This document shows positions 14,327 through 22,861 of a DNA stretch of 41,054 nucleotides, piece by piece. The stretch comes from Acidobacteriota bacterium (GTDB taxonomy: Bacteria > Acidobacteriota > Blastocatellia > Pyrinomonadales > Pyrinomonadaceae): NCBI GenBank assembly GCA_003223975.1, contig QHXS01000047.1, forward strand, positions 1 to 41,054, written 5' to 3'. The number at the start of each line of letters is the position of its first letter. The stretch's first letter is position 1. The position numbers were made by a program, and so were the translations under genes. The notes under the pieces were generated by a model. The model did not search any database, was not told the DNA's origin, and saw only the letters and a program-made list of their open reading frames with translations.

Positions 14327-16021
14327 ATGAAACTAAAGCTCTTTCTGTACGCTTTTGCGGCAATGAGTTTGTTTGGCGCGTTGGCAAACGGCCAATCGCT
14401 CGCCATTACGAACGCCCGTATCGTCACGGTTTCCGGCTCGGTCATCGAAAAGGGAACGGTTGTCGTCCGTGACGGGCTGATCCTGACAATCGGCGCCGAT
14501 GCAAAAACTCCTGCGGACGCGCAAGTCATTGACGCGACCGGATTGACCGTTTATCCAGGTTTCATCGATGCGCTTTCGAGCGCCGGTCTGCAGGCGAGGA
14601 CGACTACTCCAGCTCCCGGTGGGCAAGGCGGCGGCCAGCAAGCGGCCCAACAGGCGGCCGCACAAGCGGCGCCTTCAAATTCGAATTACGGCTTCGGCAT
14701 CAGACCGGAAGTTTCCGCTGTCGACGACCTTCGAGGCGGCGACACACAATTCGACGCGATTCGAAATGCGGGATTCACCTCAGCGGTGACAGTTGGACGA
14801 ACGGGGATTTTCAATGGCCGTTCGGCGATTATCAATCTCGCCGGTGACAGTGTTTCGGCGATGCTGATCAAAGAGCCATATGCAGAACATATTTCATTCA
14901 CCACGGTTGCAGGCTATCCCGGCTCTTTGTTGGGGACGTTTTCCGCTCTACGCCAAATGCTGCTGGATGCAAGACGGCTGGAGGACTGGCAAAAGGCATA
15001 TGCAGCAAACCCAAAAGGAATGAAGCGGCCGGACGACGACAAATCGCTTGAGGCCTTGATCCCGCTTCTTAACCGCGAAATGCCGGTCGTATTCAATGCG
15101 AATACCGAAAACGAGATCGTACGGGCGCTCGATCTGGCGAAGGAATTCAACCTGAAGGCGATCATCGCCGGCGGTCAGGAAGCAGGTAAAGTCGCCGAAC
15201 GTTTAAAATCGCAAAACGTGCCGGTACTGCTGTCGTTGAATTTTCCGAAACGAACCGCAGCGGCAAACCCGGAGGCGGATCCTGAAAATCTTTCGACATT
15301 GCGATTTCGAGCGGAGGTTCCAAAGACAGCAGCCCGGCTTTCGCAGGCCGGGGTAAAATTCGCCTTTCAATCCGGCGGCTTGACCGCCATGAATGATTTC
15401 TTCGTGAATGCTGGAAAATCTGTTGAGAACGGACTTACGAAAGACGCGGCTATCCGCGCGATGACGCTTTCATCTGCCGAGATCCTTGACGTCAGCGACA
15501 GGCTCGGATCGATAGAAACCGGCAAGATCGCGAATCTCACCATCGTGAAAAATGACGTGTTTGCGACCGATCGATTTGTACCATATACCGTGGTTGACGG
15601 AAAACTTTTCGAGCAGAAGGAACCGGTTCGAGCTCCCGTCGGCGGCCGTGGCCCAGGCGGCCAACGTGGTGGCGGAGCAAATCCGGGCGCGGCGGCACCG
15701 GCAGCTGCAATGCCGGCCGTGGCGAACGTCGCCGGTACCTATAACATTACGATCGATGTGCCCGGTCAAGTAGTTTCAGGCACTTTAGTTTTGACACAGC
15801 AGGGCGATGTGATCAACGGCACAATGACGACTCAACTCGGTGTTACACAGATCCGAAACGGACGTGCATTTCCAGACGGATTTGCTTTCGCCGCAGCGGT
15901 CGAGTTTGGCGGCGCAACCATCGATATCGCGGTCAAAGCGACGGTCACCGGAAACATTTTGAACGGCACGATCGACTCGCCGCAAGGCGCTGTCCCGATC
16001 ACTGGCACAAAGCTTCCATAG
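14327..16021 (+). CDS. Secreted amidohydrolase-fold protein lacking metal ligands
   Basis: The frame is open from 14141, but I start at the ATG at 14327. It begins a good signal peptide (MKLKLFLYAFAAMSLFGALA, cleaved after NGQ), and the upstream part overlaps the divergent DCC gene. The product is 564 residues. The amidohydrolase composite domain is plain (ITNARIVTVSGSVIEKGTVVV, then AQVIDATGLTVYPGFIDA). However, the HxH that should follow PGFIDA is replaced by LSS, and no His-rich strand ends are seen. A Gln/Ala/Gly-rich linker (about 90-120) and a Gly-rich segment near 430 flank variable regions. The last 90 or so residues form an extra beta domain starting GTYNITIDVPGQ. It is the first of three tandem paralogues. 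Catalysis by the usual binuclear centre looks impossible, so a binding or partner role is inferred. Confidence 0.8.
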   Translation: MKLKLFLYAFAAMSLFGALANGQSLAITNARIVTVSGSVIEKGTVVVRDGLILTIGADAKTPADAQVIDATGLTVYPGFIDALSSAGLQARTTTPAPGGQGGGQQAAQQAAAQAAPSNSNYGFGIRPEVSAVDDLRGGDTQFDAIRNAGFTSAVTVGRTGIFNGRSAIINLAGDSVSAMLIKEPYAEHISFTTVAGYPGSLLGTFSALRQMLLDARRLEDWQKAYAANPKGMKRPDDDKSLEALIPLLNREMPVVFNANTENEIVRALDLAKEFNLKAIIAGGQEAGKVAERLKSQNVPVLLSLNFPKRTAAANPEADPENLSTLRFRAEVPKTAARLSQAGVKFAFQSGGLTAMNDFFVNAGKSVENGLTKDAAIRAMTLSSAEILDVSDRLGSIETGKIANLTIVKNDVFATDRFVPYTVVDGKLFEQKEPVRAPVGGRGPGGQRGGGANPGAAAPAAAMPAVANVAGTYNITIDVPGQVVSGTLVLTQQGDVINGTMTTQLGVTQIRNGRAFPDGFAFAAAVEFGGATIDIAVKATVTGNILNGTIDSPQGAVPITGTKLP

Positions 16022-16041
16022 GTTTGAAAGGAAATAATCGT

Positions 16042-17436
16042 ATGAAACGAATTCTAAATCTCACGGTTACTGCAAGTCTCGTCATTGCGTTCGGCGTTAT
16101 TGCCAAAGCACAGTCCGGCGGCAATGTTTTGATAAAAAATGCGACCGTTATGACGGCGGCAAAAGGTACGCTCGAAAATACGGACATTCTCGTCACGAAC
16201 GGCAAGATCGCAAAGATCGGCAAAAATATTGCCGCTCCGGCTAACGCCAAGGTGATCGACGCCACGGGTAAATATGTTTCACCCGGCATAATCGACGCGC
16301 ACTCGCATTCGATGCTCGACGCCATCAATGAAGGTTCACTGGCAGTGACATCGATGGTGCGAACGCGCGACGTTATCGACCCGAAAGACGTTGCGATCTA
16401 TCGCGCGCTCGCGGGCGGGGTTACTTCTGCGCTGCTGCTTCATGGTTCTGCAAACCCGATCGGCGGGCAAAGCACGACGGTGAAATTCAAATGGGGCCGA
16501 CCGGCAGACGAATTTCCGATCGAAGGCGCGCCGCCGGGGATCAAATTCGCACTCGGCGAAAACGTCAAGCGTTCAAATTTCACCCCTCAGGCTGGGCAGA
16601 CGCCGCGATACCCGCGTACCCGCATGGGTACGATGGAAGTTCTCCGCGACGCGTTCCGTCGTGCAAAGGATTACAAACAGTCCTTAGACGATTTCAAAGC
16701 CGGCAAAACTAAAGTTCCGCCGCGCCGCGATCTCGAACTTGAACCGCTTGTCGAGGTCCTCGAAGGCAAACGTCTCGTTCACTGCCACGGCTATCGCTCG
16801 GACGAACACCTCAATTTGATGTTGCTCGCGGACGAATTCGGTTTCCGGATCGCGACGCTTCAACATGCACTTGAGGCGTACAAGATCGCTCCAGAGGTCG
16901 CCAAACGCGGGACTGGGGCATCGATCTTCGCCGATAGCTGGAGCTATAAGCTCGAGGCTTACGATTCGATCCCTTATAACGGATACATCCTTTGGAAAAA
17001 TGGCGTGCTGGTTTCGATCAATTCGGATTCCGACGAACGTATGCGCCGGCTTAATCTTGATGCCGCGAAAATGGAAAAGTACGGCGGTGTTCCCGAGGAA
17101 GAAGCGCTGAAAATGATCACGCTCAATCCCGCGAAGCAACTCGGGATCGACAAAAGGACCGGTTCGATCGAGCAGGGAAAGGATGGCGATATCCTGATCT
17201 GGAATGTGCATCCGTTTAGCCCGTATTCGCACGTCGAAATGACGCTGATCGAAGGTGATGTTTATTTCGATCGCGCAAAGGACATTGCGAATCGTGAAGT
17301 ACTAGCGAAGGAACGCGAGGCGCTCGAAAAGCTTGATATGAATAAGGCTCCGGGCGCCGGCGGCACCCCGCCGCGTATCCCCGCTGAGCGTCGCATCGCT
17401 GATCGTGATGAGGCGGACAGGGGGGACAACCGATGA
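16042..17436 (+). CDS. Secreted metal-dependent amidohydrolase
   Basis: The 464-residue protein starts at the ATG at 16042, preceded by AAGGAA, not at an upstream TTG. It has a signal peptide (MKRILNLTVTASLVIAFGVIAKA). The metal-binding set of the imidazolonepropionase-like amidohydrolases is intact: HxH in SPGIIDAHSHS (His87, His89), a His in LVHCHGY, a His in TLQHALEAY, and the catalytic Asp region SINSDSDERMRR. The C-terminal composite sheet shows GSIEQGKDGDILIWN. It should hydrolyse an amide or cyclic amide bond in the periplasm, perhaps on a peptide-like substrate. The substrate cannot be read from sequence. It lies 20 bp after the first paralogue and overlaps the third by ATGA, so all three are one operon. 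It is the only one of the trio with a complete active site. Confidence 0.88.
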   Translation: MKRILNLTVTASLVIAFGVIAKAQSGGNVLIKNATVMTAAKGTLENTDILVTNGKIAKIGKNIAAPANAKVIDATGKYVSPGIIDAHSHSMLDAINEGSLAVTSMVRTRDVIDPKDVAIYRALAGGVTSALLLHGSANPIGGQSTTVKFKWGRPADEFPIEGAPPGIKFALGENVKRSNFTPQAGQTPRYPRTRMGTMEVLRDAFRRAKDYKQSLDDFKAGKTKVPPRRDLELEPLVEVLEGKRLVHCHGYRSDEHLNLMLLADEFGFRIATLQHALEAYKIAPEVAKRGTGASIFADSWSYKLEAYDSIPYNGYILWKNGVLVSINSDSDERMRRLNLDAAKMEKYGGVPEEEALKMITLNPAKQLGIDKRTGSIEQGKDGDILIWNVHPFSPYSHVEMTLIEGDVYFDRAKDIANREVLAKEREALEKLDMNKAPGAGGTPPRIPAERRIADRDEADRGDNR

Positions 17437-18836
17437 GATTTCAGAGTTCAGATTTTAGATTTCAGGTCGATATGAAAAAAAGGTTTATTCCCCTGACCGT
17501 TGCAATTCTGGTTGCGGCCAATTTTGCGTTCTCACAAAATGACGGAGCAGAACAAAACAAAACCGGACGAGCGGGCACGTTTGCGATCATCAATGCACGC
17601 ATTGTCACCGTGTCGGGCGCGGTTATCGAGAATGGCAATGTGATCATCCAGAACGGCAAGATCGCGGCAGTAGGCGCCGGTGCTTCGGTTCCTAGCGGCG
17701 CGGAAAAGATCGACGGAAAGGGCCTGACGGTGTTTCCAGGAATGATCGATGCCGGGACAAATCTCGGCCTGACGGAGATCGGACAAGGCCTAAACGCATC
17801 TGTCGATACCGCCGAAGTCGGAAATATAAACGCGAACGCTAAAGCCTTCACGGGCGTTAATCCGCACTCGGCGCACGTAAACGTGACGCGCGTTAACGGC
17901 ATAACGACCGTCGTTTCAAGTCCGACCGGTGGGCTTATCTCCGGCCAGGCGACCTTGATCAATCTTGTGGGTTCGACTCAGGCTGAGATGGCCATCGAGC
18001 CGCTCGCCGGCCTGGTGGTCAACTTTCCGCGTATCGCCCAATTCGGCGGGTTTGGCGGCGGCGGCGGTTTTGGGGGCCAAGGCCTGCAGATCGATTTCAA
18101 CGAAGCGATCAAACGCCGCGATACGCAGATCGACGAACTTAGGAAGGCGTTCAAAAGTGCCGAGAATTATGGCCGGGCGATGGACGCTTATGCAAAGGAC
18201 AAGACGCTGCCGGCGGTACTGACCGACCTAAAGTTCGAAGCGATGGTGCCGTACGTCCGCGGAGAAAAGGTGATCTTCTTTACCGCAGAACGCGAGCGTG
18301 ATATTCGCGCGGTCGCGAAATTTGTTGCCGAAATGAAGGTCAAAGGGATCATCGTCGGCGGGCAGGAAGCATGGAAAGCGGCAGACGAACTTAAGAAGAA
18401 CAACATCGCCGTTATCTATACCAACATTTATTCTTTGCCGGTTCGTGAAGACGATCCTTACGACAGCCTTTATGAGGCACCTTCGAAAATGCAGCAGGCA
18501 GGGATTAAATACTGCATCTCGACAGGCGAAGCTGGTCCGGAAGTTCGCGATCTGCCGTATCACGCGGGTCTTGCAAGCTCATTCGGACTCTCGAAGGAAG
18601 ACGCTCTTAAATCTGTCACATTATATCCGGCACAGATCCTCGGGGTGGCCGATAAACTCGGTTCGATCGAGGTTGGCAAGATGGCGAATGTCGTTGTGAC
18701 AGACGGCGATATGCTCGACCCAAGAACGAACGTTAAGTATTTGTTCATCGAGGGTCGCATGCTGCCGTTAACGAGCCGCCACACCGAGCTGTTCGACAGC
18801 TTCAAGGACCGCAAATCGAGCGATATTTTGCCGTAG
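17433..18836 (+). CDS. Secreted amidohydrolase-fold protein lacking metal ligands, with repeat-derived leader
   Basis: The ATG at 17433 overlaps the previous stop (ATGA) and has AGGGGGG 8 nt upstream, the best start signal. Yet the natural signal peptide begins at the second Met (ATG 17472, MKKRFIPLTVAILVAANFAF). The 13 residues before it are encoded by a short tandem repeat. The 467-residue product has the amidohydrolase frame (IINARIVTVSGAVIENGNVII, LTVFPGMIDAGTNLG). The HxH after PGMIDA is lost (GTN), and other metal ligands are not recognisable. A Gly/Phe-rich loop lies near residues 205-215. The C-terminal sheet GSIEVGKMANVVVTDG is intact. It is a close relative of the first gene of the operon and probably works with the intact second one, for example as a pseudoenzyme subunit; that is inference. 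Confidence 0.8.
   Translation: MRFQSSDFRFQVDMKKRFIPLTVAILVAANFAFSQNDGAEQNKTGRAGTFAIINARIVTVSGAVIENGNVIIQNGKIAAVGAGASVPSGAEKIDGKGLTVFPGMIDAGTNLGLTEIGQGLNASVDTAEVGNINANAKAFTGVNPHSAHVNVTRVNGITTVVSSPTGGLISGQATLINLVGSTQAEMAIEPLAGLVVNFPRIAQFGGFGGGGGFGGQGLQIDFNEAIKRRDTQIDELRKAFKSAENYGRAMDAYAKDKTLPAVLTDLKFEAMVPYVRGEKVIFFTAERERDIRAVAKFVAEMKVKGIIVGGQEAWKAADELKKNNIAVIYTNIYSLPVREDDPYDSLYEAPSKMQQAGIKYCISTGEAGPEVRDLPYHAGLASSFGLSKEDALKSVTLYPAQILGVADKLGSIEVGKMANVVVTDGDMLDPRTNVKYLFIEGRMLPLTSRHTELFDSFKDRKSSDILP
17437..17466. repeat. TTCAGA-type short tandem repeat at a gene start
   Basis: Imperfect 7-8 bp units (TTTCAGA, GTTCAGA, TTTTAGA, TTTCAGG) run in tandem between the ATG at 17433 and the signal-peptide ATG at 17472. 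They are translated as RFQSSDFRFQ. This word is typical of dispersed intergenic filler repeats rather than of secreted proteins. Confidence 0.5.
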
Positions 18837-18861
18837 GGATCGATCATCGATAAAACAAAAG

Positions 18862-18888
18862 GGACGGCGTGAATGCCGTCCTCTTTTT
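18862..18888 (+). terminator. Terminator between the amidohydrolase operon and msrB (bidirectional)
   Basis: GGACGGC (18862-18868) pairs perfectly with GCCGTCC (18875-18881) over a 6-nt loop and is followed by TCTTTTTATT. On the other strand the tail is CTTTTGTTTT, so it can also end the convergent msrB transcript. Confidence 0.85.
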
Positions 18889-19360
18889 ATTCGGTCTTTT
18901 GCGGGATCTCTTCGCCGTCTTGAAAGAACTCCAGCGACGCGGAATTTAGACAGTATCGGTTGCCTGTTGGCGGCGGGCCGTCGGGGAAAACATGTCCCTG
19001 GTGGCTGCCGCAACGCGCGCAGCGTATCTCGACGCGCCGCATTCCGTAGCTGACGTCTTCGATCTCCCTCAGATGATCTTTGTCGAATGGCGTGTAAAAT
19101 GATGGCCAGCCGGTGCCGGAATTGAACTTGTGTTTCGACGAAAACAGCGGCAGGCCGCACAGCCTGCACGCGTAAGTCCCGTCCATTTTGTTATCAAGCA
19201 GCGTTCCGCAAAATGGCGCCTCGGTTCCGTGGTTCAGCAGTATGCGGCGTTCTTCATCATTCAGATCCTCTGCAAGCCGCTCGATATCTTCTTGCGAAAG
19301 GGGTGTGACATTGTAACCCGCATCCGAGATCCGTTCCTCTTTCATCTTCGATATTTCCAT
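18887..19360 (-). CDS. msrB: Peptide-methionine (R)-S-oxide reductase
   Basis: The 157-residue protein reduces R-methionine sulfoxide in proteins, probably in the cytoplasm since no signal peptide is present. It carries all family marks: two zinc-binding pairs (CRLCG and CARCG), the substrate-binding FNSGTGWPSF and the SHQGHVFPDGP stretch, and the catalytic Cys in RYCLNSASLEF. I chose the ATG at 19360. An in-frame TTG at 19390 would add ten residues without a better ribosome binding site, and the Met five codons further in is also possible. It is a single gene, convergent with the amidohydrolase operon and divergent from the zincin-like gene. Confidence 0.94.
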   Translation of the reverse strand: MEISKMKEERISDAGYNVTPLSQEDIERLAEDLNDEERRILLNHGTEAPFCGTLLDNKMDGTYACRLCGLPLFSSKHKFNSGTGWPSFYTPFDKDHLREIEDVSYGMRRVEIRCARCGSHQGHVFPDGPPPTGNRYCLNSASLEFFQDGEEIPQKTE

Positions 19361-19497
19361 TTCTATCTCTTGTCCTGCGGCGGCGTCCAAATCCGTCTTA
19401 TTGCTTGACGGAAAAGATTTCGTCGCACGGTCGCTATTTTAATAAAACTATCACATTGCCGCCGTGATTTTGAATTTATACAGGAGATCAAAAAGCA

Positions 19498-20016
19498 ATG
19501 GCTGAACCAGATATACCTTGGATGCCCAAGATCAGGGATACAAAAATATTAACGATCCGCAATGATGCCGATGTCGGACTTTGGTCCGGGCTCGTCACCG
19601 CCGCGGTGCCGATCTTTAACGATAAGATCATGAAAGCACTGAAATACAACATCGTCACTGAAGGCAAAGCGAACGTCATAGTAAAGGTCGCAGGCGCCGG
19701 AAAGGATGATCCGAAATTAGGAGCAACCGCGACACACGGCGTAGCTCGTCGTTGGAAAGGAAATCAAGGGATCGAAGAAGCTGAGATCTATCTGCCGGCA
19801 ACACCATGGCAGAGCCATCGGAACGTCCTGCAGATGATATTGATGCATGAAATGGCTCACGCAGCAGGGCTTGAGGAACACGCGAGCGACGGCGTTTTTA
19901 TGACGCTTCCGAACGTTGACCAAAACGGCAACATTTCGGCCACGAAGGGCGGAAGGAAGATGCCGGCGTTCTTCTTCACCAACAAAACGATAACGCGGAT
20001 GCGGGCAATTTGGTAA
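19498..20016 (+). CDS. Zincin-like putative metalloprotease
   Basis: The 172-residue protein is preceded by AGGAG 11 nt before the ATG. It has no signal peptide. The first half looks like the N-terminal sheet of a matrixin-like fold (RDTKILTIRNDADVGLW, then an EIYLPATPW edge-strand segment). The second half has ILMHEMAHAAGLEEH at about residues 118-132. That is HExxHxxG followed by EEH, so the third histidine falls one residue later than in classical metzincins (HExxHxxGxxH), and a Glu occupies the usual position. A Met in DGVFMTLPN could be the Met-turn. The fold and a single zinc site are likely; true protease activity is unproven. It is a solitary gene between msrB and the antiporter. Confidence 0.65.
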   Translation: MAEPDIPWMPKIRDTKILTIRNDADVGLWSGLVTAAVPIFNDKIMKALKYNIVTEGKANVIVKVAGAGKDDPKLGATATHGVARRWKGNQGIEEAEIYLPATPWQSHRNVLQMILMHEMAHAAGLEEHASDGVFMTLPNVDQNGNISATKGGRKMPAFFFTNKTITRMRAIW

Positions 20017-20026
20017 GGCCAACGAA

Positions 20027-21082
20027 TTAGCCCCACCAGAAAGCAGATGCGATGATGCAGTAAAGGCCGATTAGCGCGAGTCCTTCTAACCAGATGGACT
20101 CGCCGTCGTAAATGATAAATGCACTTACGATAACGGCCAATAAGAGTACGGCGACAAGCATCGGCGTAAGTACGAAGGTTAAAATAGCGCCGCCGAGTAT
20201 ATACGAAAGCAAAACGAGGATCGGAAACAAACCAAGCGCGATCTGTAGGGAACTATTCAGAATGACGCTTACCGCGTAATCGGCCTGGTTTTTCCATGCG
20301 AGTTGAACGCCGACCAGATTCTCGATCGCATTGCCGGCAACGGCAACTACCACAAGCCCTGCGAACGTCTCTGAGATCCCGAGCGTCGCCATCGCGGGCT
20401 GAAGCGCTTCGACGAACCAGTCCGAGACGAATGCGGCGCCCACCGCTGTCCCTGTCAAAACGGCTACTGTCAGGCCCATTTGCCACTCAGCATGGCTCGA
20501 TTCCTCGTCGTGCAGCACGACCGACGGATCGCCCTTGACCGAAAAATAAATATTTGCGGCAAGAAGAATTATCAAGATTATTGCCAGGAAAATATCGAGC
20601 GAGAGGATATGGCTTTCCGCCGGTGTATGCAGTTCTTTTGCAAGTGTCGGAACGACCAGCACTGCAGAAGCAAGCAGCATTAACGCCACGATCATTTTCG
20701 GCGGTTCGGAGTTAAATCTCTGCGTGCCGTTCTTGAGGCCTCCCAGTAGAAGCGCGAGGCCAAGAACTAAAACCGAATTTCCAAGTATCGAGCCGATCAA
20801 CGCCGCCTGAACGACATGGTCGAGGCCGGCCCGCAATGCAAAAATACAAACGAACAACTCGGGCAGATTGCCAAGCGCGGACTGCAAAACGCCCGTAGCC
20901 CCGGGACCAAGGCGGCTGCCGAGCTGCTCGGTCGCGTCGCCGACCATAACTGCAAGCAGCGCGAGAGCTCCAGCGGTTACTACGAAACTGACTACAGGGT
21001 TGGCTCCGGCAAAGTGCAGGACGCCGGATGCTGCGGTAAACATAGCGGCGAGCCCGAGGATGATCTTCTCGCGTTTTTCCAT
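20027..21082 (-). CDS. Ca2+/cation:H+ antiporter (CaCA family, Cax type)
   Basis: The 351-residue inner-membrane protein has about 11 hydrophobic helices in two inverted halves. Each half carries the CaCA alpha-repeat signature: VGDATEQLG with ALGNLPELFV in the first, and VVAVAGNAIENLVGVQLAWK in the second. The acidic Glu in each GNxxE segment coordinates the cation. An acidic loop (HDEESSHAEW) separates the halves, as is usual in Cax exchangers. It exports Ca2+ in exchange for protons. Its ATG overlaps the lpxD stop by one base (TAATG), so it is translated with lpxD, although no functional link is obvious. Confidence 0.9.
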   Translation of the reverse strand: MEKREKIILGLAAMFTAASGVLHFAGANPVVSFVVTAGALALLAVMVGDATEQLGSRLGPGATGVLQSALGNLPELFVCIFALRAGLDHVVQAALIGSILGNSVLVLGLALLLGGLKNGTQRFNSEPPKMIVALMLLASAVLVVPTLAKELHTPAESHILSLDIFLAIILIILLAANIYFSVKGDPSVVLHDEESSHAEWQMGLTVAVLTGTAVGAAFVSDWFVEALQPAMATLGISETFAGLVVVAVAGNAIENLVGVQLAWKNQADYAVSVILNSSLQIALGLFPILVLLSYILGGAILTFVLTPMLVAVLLLAVIVSAFIIYDGESIWLEGLALIGLYCIIASAFWWG

Positions 21083-22110
21083 TATTTTTCCTCTCTACCG
21101 AGAACACGCTTTTCCAACTCGCGTAGCCGTTTTGCAAACTCGCCCAAACGCCTAAAGGCAGACGTAGAGCGTAGCCACTCGCGGTTATCGAAACCGGGAA
21201 TGCCCGATATTACCTTACCCGACTCGACGTCGTGGCTCGTTGCCGATTTCGCCGTTACGACCGCGTCGTCGCCAATCTTCAAGTGACCAGCGATCCCGAC
21301 TTGTCCGGCCAGAACGACTCGTTTACCGATGACCGAGCTTCCTGCCAGCCCTGTTTGGGCGCAGATCAAGGCGTCCTCGTCTATGGTGCAAGAGTGGCCG
21401 ATCTGCACAAGATTGTCGATCTTTGCGCCCCGCTTGATACGGGTTTCACCGACAGATGCACGGTCGATCACGGTGTTCGCCCCGATCTCGACGTCGTCCT
21501 CGATCACGACCCTGCCGACCTGCGGGATTTTCAGCCAATGTCGGTCTTCATCCTTCGCATATCCGAAACCGTCGCAGCCGATCGTCGCGTTGTTATAAAT
21601 GATGCAGTTTTTACCGACCTGGGTATTTTCTCTTATAGAAACGCCGGAATGGATCAGTGTATTCTCGCCGATCTGGACGTCTTCATATATCGTCACGTTC
21701 GGCATGATCCGGACGCCGGAAGCGATCTTTGTTCTTGCACCTATAACGACGTTCGCCCGAATGTCGACATTGAGAGCGACGTCTGCCGAATCAGCGAGAG
21801 CTGCGCTGGGATGGACGTCTGCTTCAAATTCCGGCTTCGGGTGAAACAACCGTAAAGTTCGCGTATACGCAAGATACGGATCTTTTGTGCGAAGCACAGC
21901 GAGATCAGACCTTTTGATCGTGTCCTTTTCATTCAGGAATATTGCGGACGCTTTGGTTTCTTTGATCCGCGGAGTGTATTTAGGGTTTGCGAGAAATGTT
22001 ATATCGCCGGGCGCGGCAATATCCAGTCCCGCACCGCCTGTGATCTCAAGTTCCGGCGAGCCCGATCCAATGGTTGAATTCGTCTGTTCCGCCAGTTCGG
22101 AAAGCTTCAT
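21082..22110 (-). CDS. lpxD: UDP-3-O-acylglucosamine N-acyltransferase
   Basis: The 342-residue protein catalyses the third step of lipid A synthesis, adding the N-linked acyl chain to UDP-3-O-acylglucosamine. It has the N-terminal uridine-binding domain (about 1-98, with GDITFLANPKY). A left-handed beta-helix of hexapeptide repeats (VVIGA, IGENTLI, IGHSCTI and so on) follows, with a C-terminal helix ending EKRVLG. The catalytic base is His239 in NLVQIGHS, the same number as in the Escherichia coli enzyme. The family motif IGCDGFGYAKD is complete. It shows that the organism makes lipid A. It is the first gene of a two-gene run with the antiporter. Confidence 0.95.
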   Translation of the reverse strand: MKLSELAEQTNSTIGSGSPELEITGGAGLDIAAPGDITFLANPKYTPRIKETKASAIFLNEKDTIKRSDLAVLRTKDPYLAYTRTLRLFHPKPEFEADVHPSAALADSADVALNVDIRANVVIGARTKIASGVRIMPNVTIYEDVQIGENTLIHSGVSIRENTQVGKNCIIYNNATIGCDGFGYAKDEDRHWLKIPQVGRVVIEDDVEIGANTVIDRASVGETRIKRGAKIDNLVQIGHSCTIDEDALICAQTGLAGSSVIGKRVVLAGQVGIAGHLKIGDDAVVTAKSATSHDVESGKVISGIPGFDNREWLRSTSAFRRLGEFAKRLRELEKRVLGREEK

Positions 22111-22249
22111 AAAGAATGACCTTGAAAATAATGCGTGTGATATGCAACACTAGTTTTAGCAAACAAAATTTCCCCAGCAAAGTTTCCAGCCCCGTTTGTT
22201 GTCCACTCTCCCGTGTCCAGCCAAAATACGCACAAGGAGCATCGGAAAA

Positions 22250-22861
22250 ATGAACGAAGTTGTCCCCGGTCAAACATTTAAGAAATCTACAGTCGACGAT
22301 TATCTTGCTTCGGAACGTCAAAGCGGCGCGAAGAACGAGTTTGTTAACGGAAAGGTCATCGGCCGCTCGGGTTCAAATCGATGGCATAACCTTATTGTCT
22401 CGAATGTGGCTATCGGTATCGGCAGCCGTCTTCATGGCCATAAATGCGAGATCTATATTGCGAATATTCGCGTTAAACTTGAAAACAATTCGATTTGTTA
22501 CCCGGACGTTGCCATTGTCAACGGCGAACCAGGCTTTACAGACAATCGCCTCGACCTTTTGCTCAATCCCACCGTTATTGTCGAGGTTACATCAAACGAT
22601 ATGCATGCCTCGGCAAAAACCACGAAGCTTGAAAGTTTTCTTGCTATGAGCAGCATCAAGGAGTGCATGATGATCCGGGAAGACGAGATGCGCATCGAGC
22701 ACTACTCAAAGCAGAACCCGAAACAATGGCTCTATAAGATATATAACGAGCGCGACGACGTCATTTCGCTCGATTCGATCAATTGCAAGATCTCGCTGCA
22801 GGAGATCTATTCGCAGGTCAAGCTTCGACATACTGAGTTTAGTTCGAAAGCCGTAAACTAG
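22250..22861 (+). CDS. Uma2-family (DUF820) restriction-endonuclease-fold protein
   Basis: The 203-residue protein starts at the ATG at 22250, 10 nt after AAGGAG; the open frame further upstream is not used. It has the DUF820/Uma2 core: TVDDYLASERQSGAKNEFVNG, an N-terminal ISNVAIGIG-type helix, CYPDVAIVNGEP with the first catalytic Asp, and LNPTVIVEVTS with the Glu of the PD-(D/E)xK-like site, then LESFLAMSSIKECMMI. Members are abundant in cyanobacteria and other environmental bacteria, often as solitary genes of unknown role with transposon-like spread. It stands alone here, divergent from lpxD. Its TAG stop overlaps, on the other strand, the stop of a possible small ORF. Confidence 0.85.
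   Translation: MNEVVPGQTFKKSTVDDYLASERQSGAKNEFVNGKVIGRSGSNRWHNLIVSNVAIGIGSRLHGHKCEIYIANIRVKLENNSICYPDVAIVNGEPGFTDNRLDLLLNPTVIVEVTSNDMHASAKTTKLESFLAMSSIKECMMIREDEMRIEHYSKQNPKQWLYKIYNERDDVISLDSINCKISLQEIYSQVKLRHTEFSSKAVN

Noticed and set aside
20086-20101. A further match to the 16-bp palindrome (CTAACCAGATGGACTC)
   Set aside because: Only the left half fits, it lies inside the antiporter coding sequence, and there is no -10 at the right distance.
22250-22861. Uma2 gene as part of a defence island or transposon
   Set aside because: No restriction, toxin, transposase or recombinase gene lies nearby, and the flanks are housekeeping genes.
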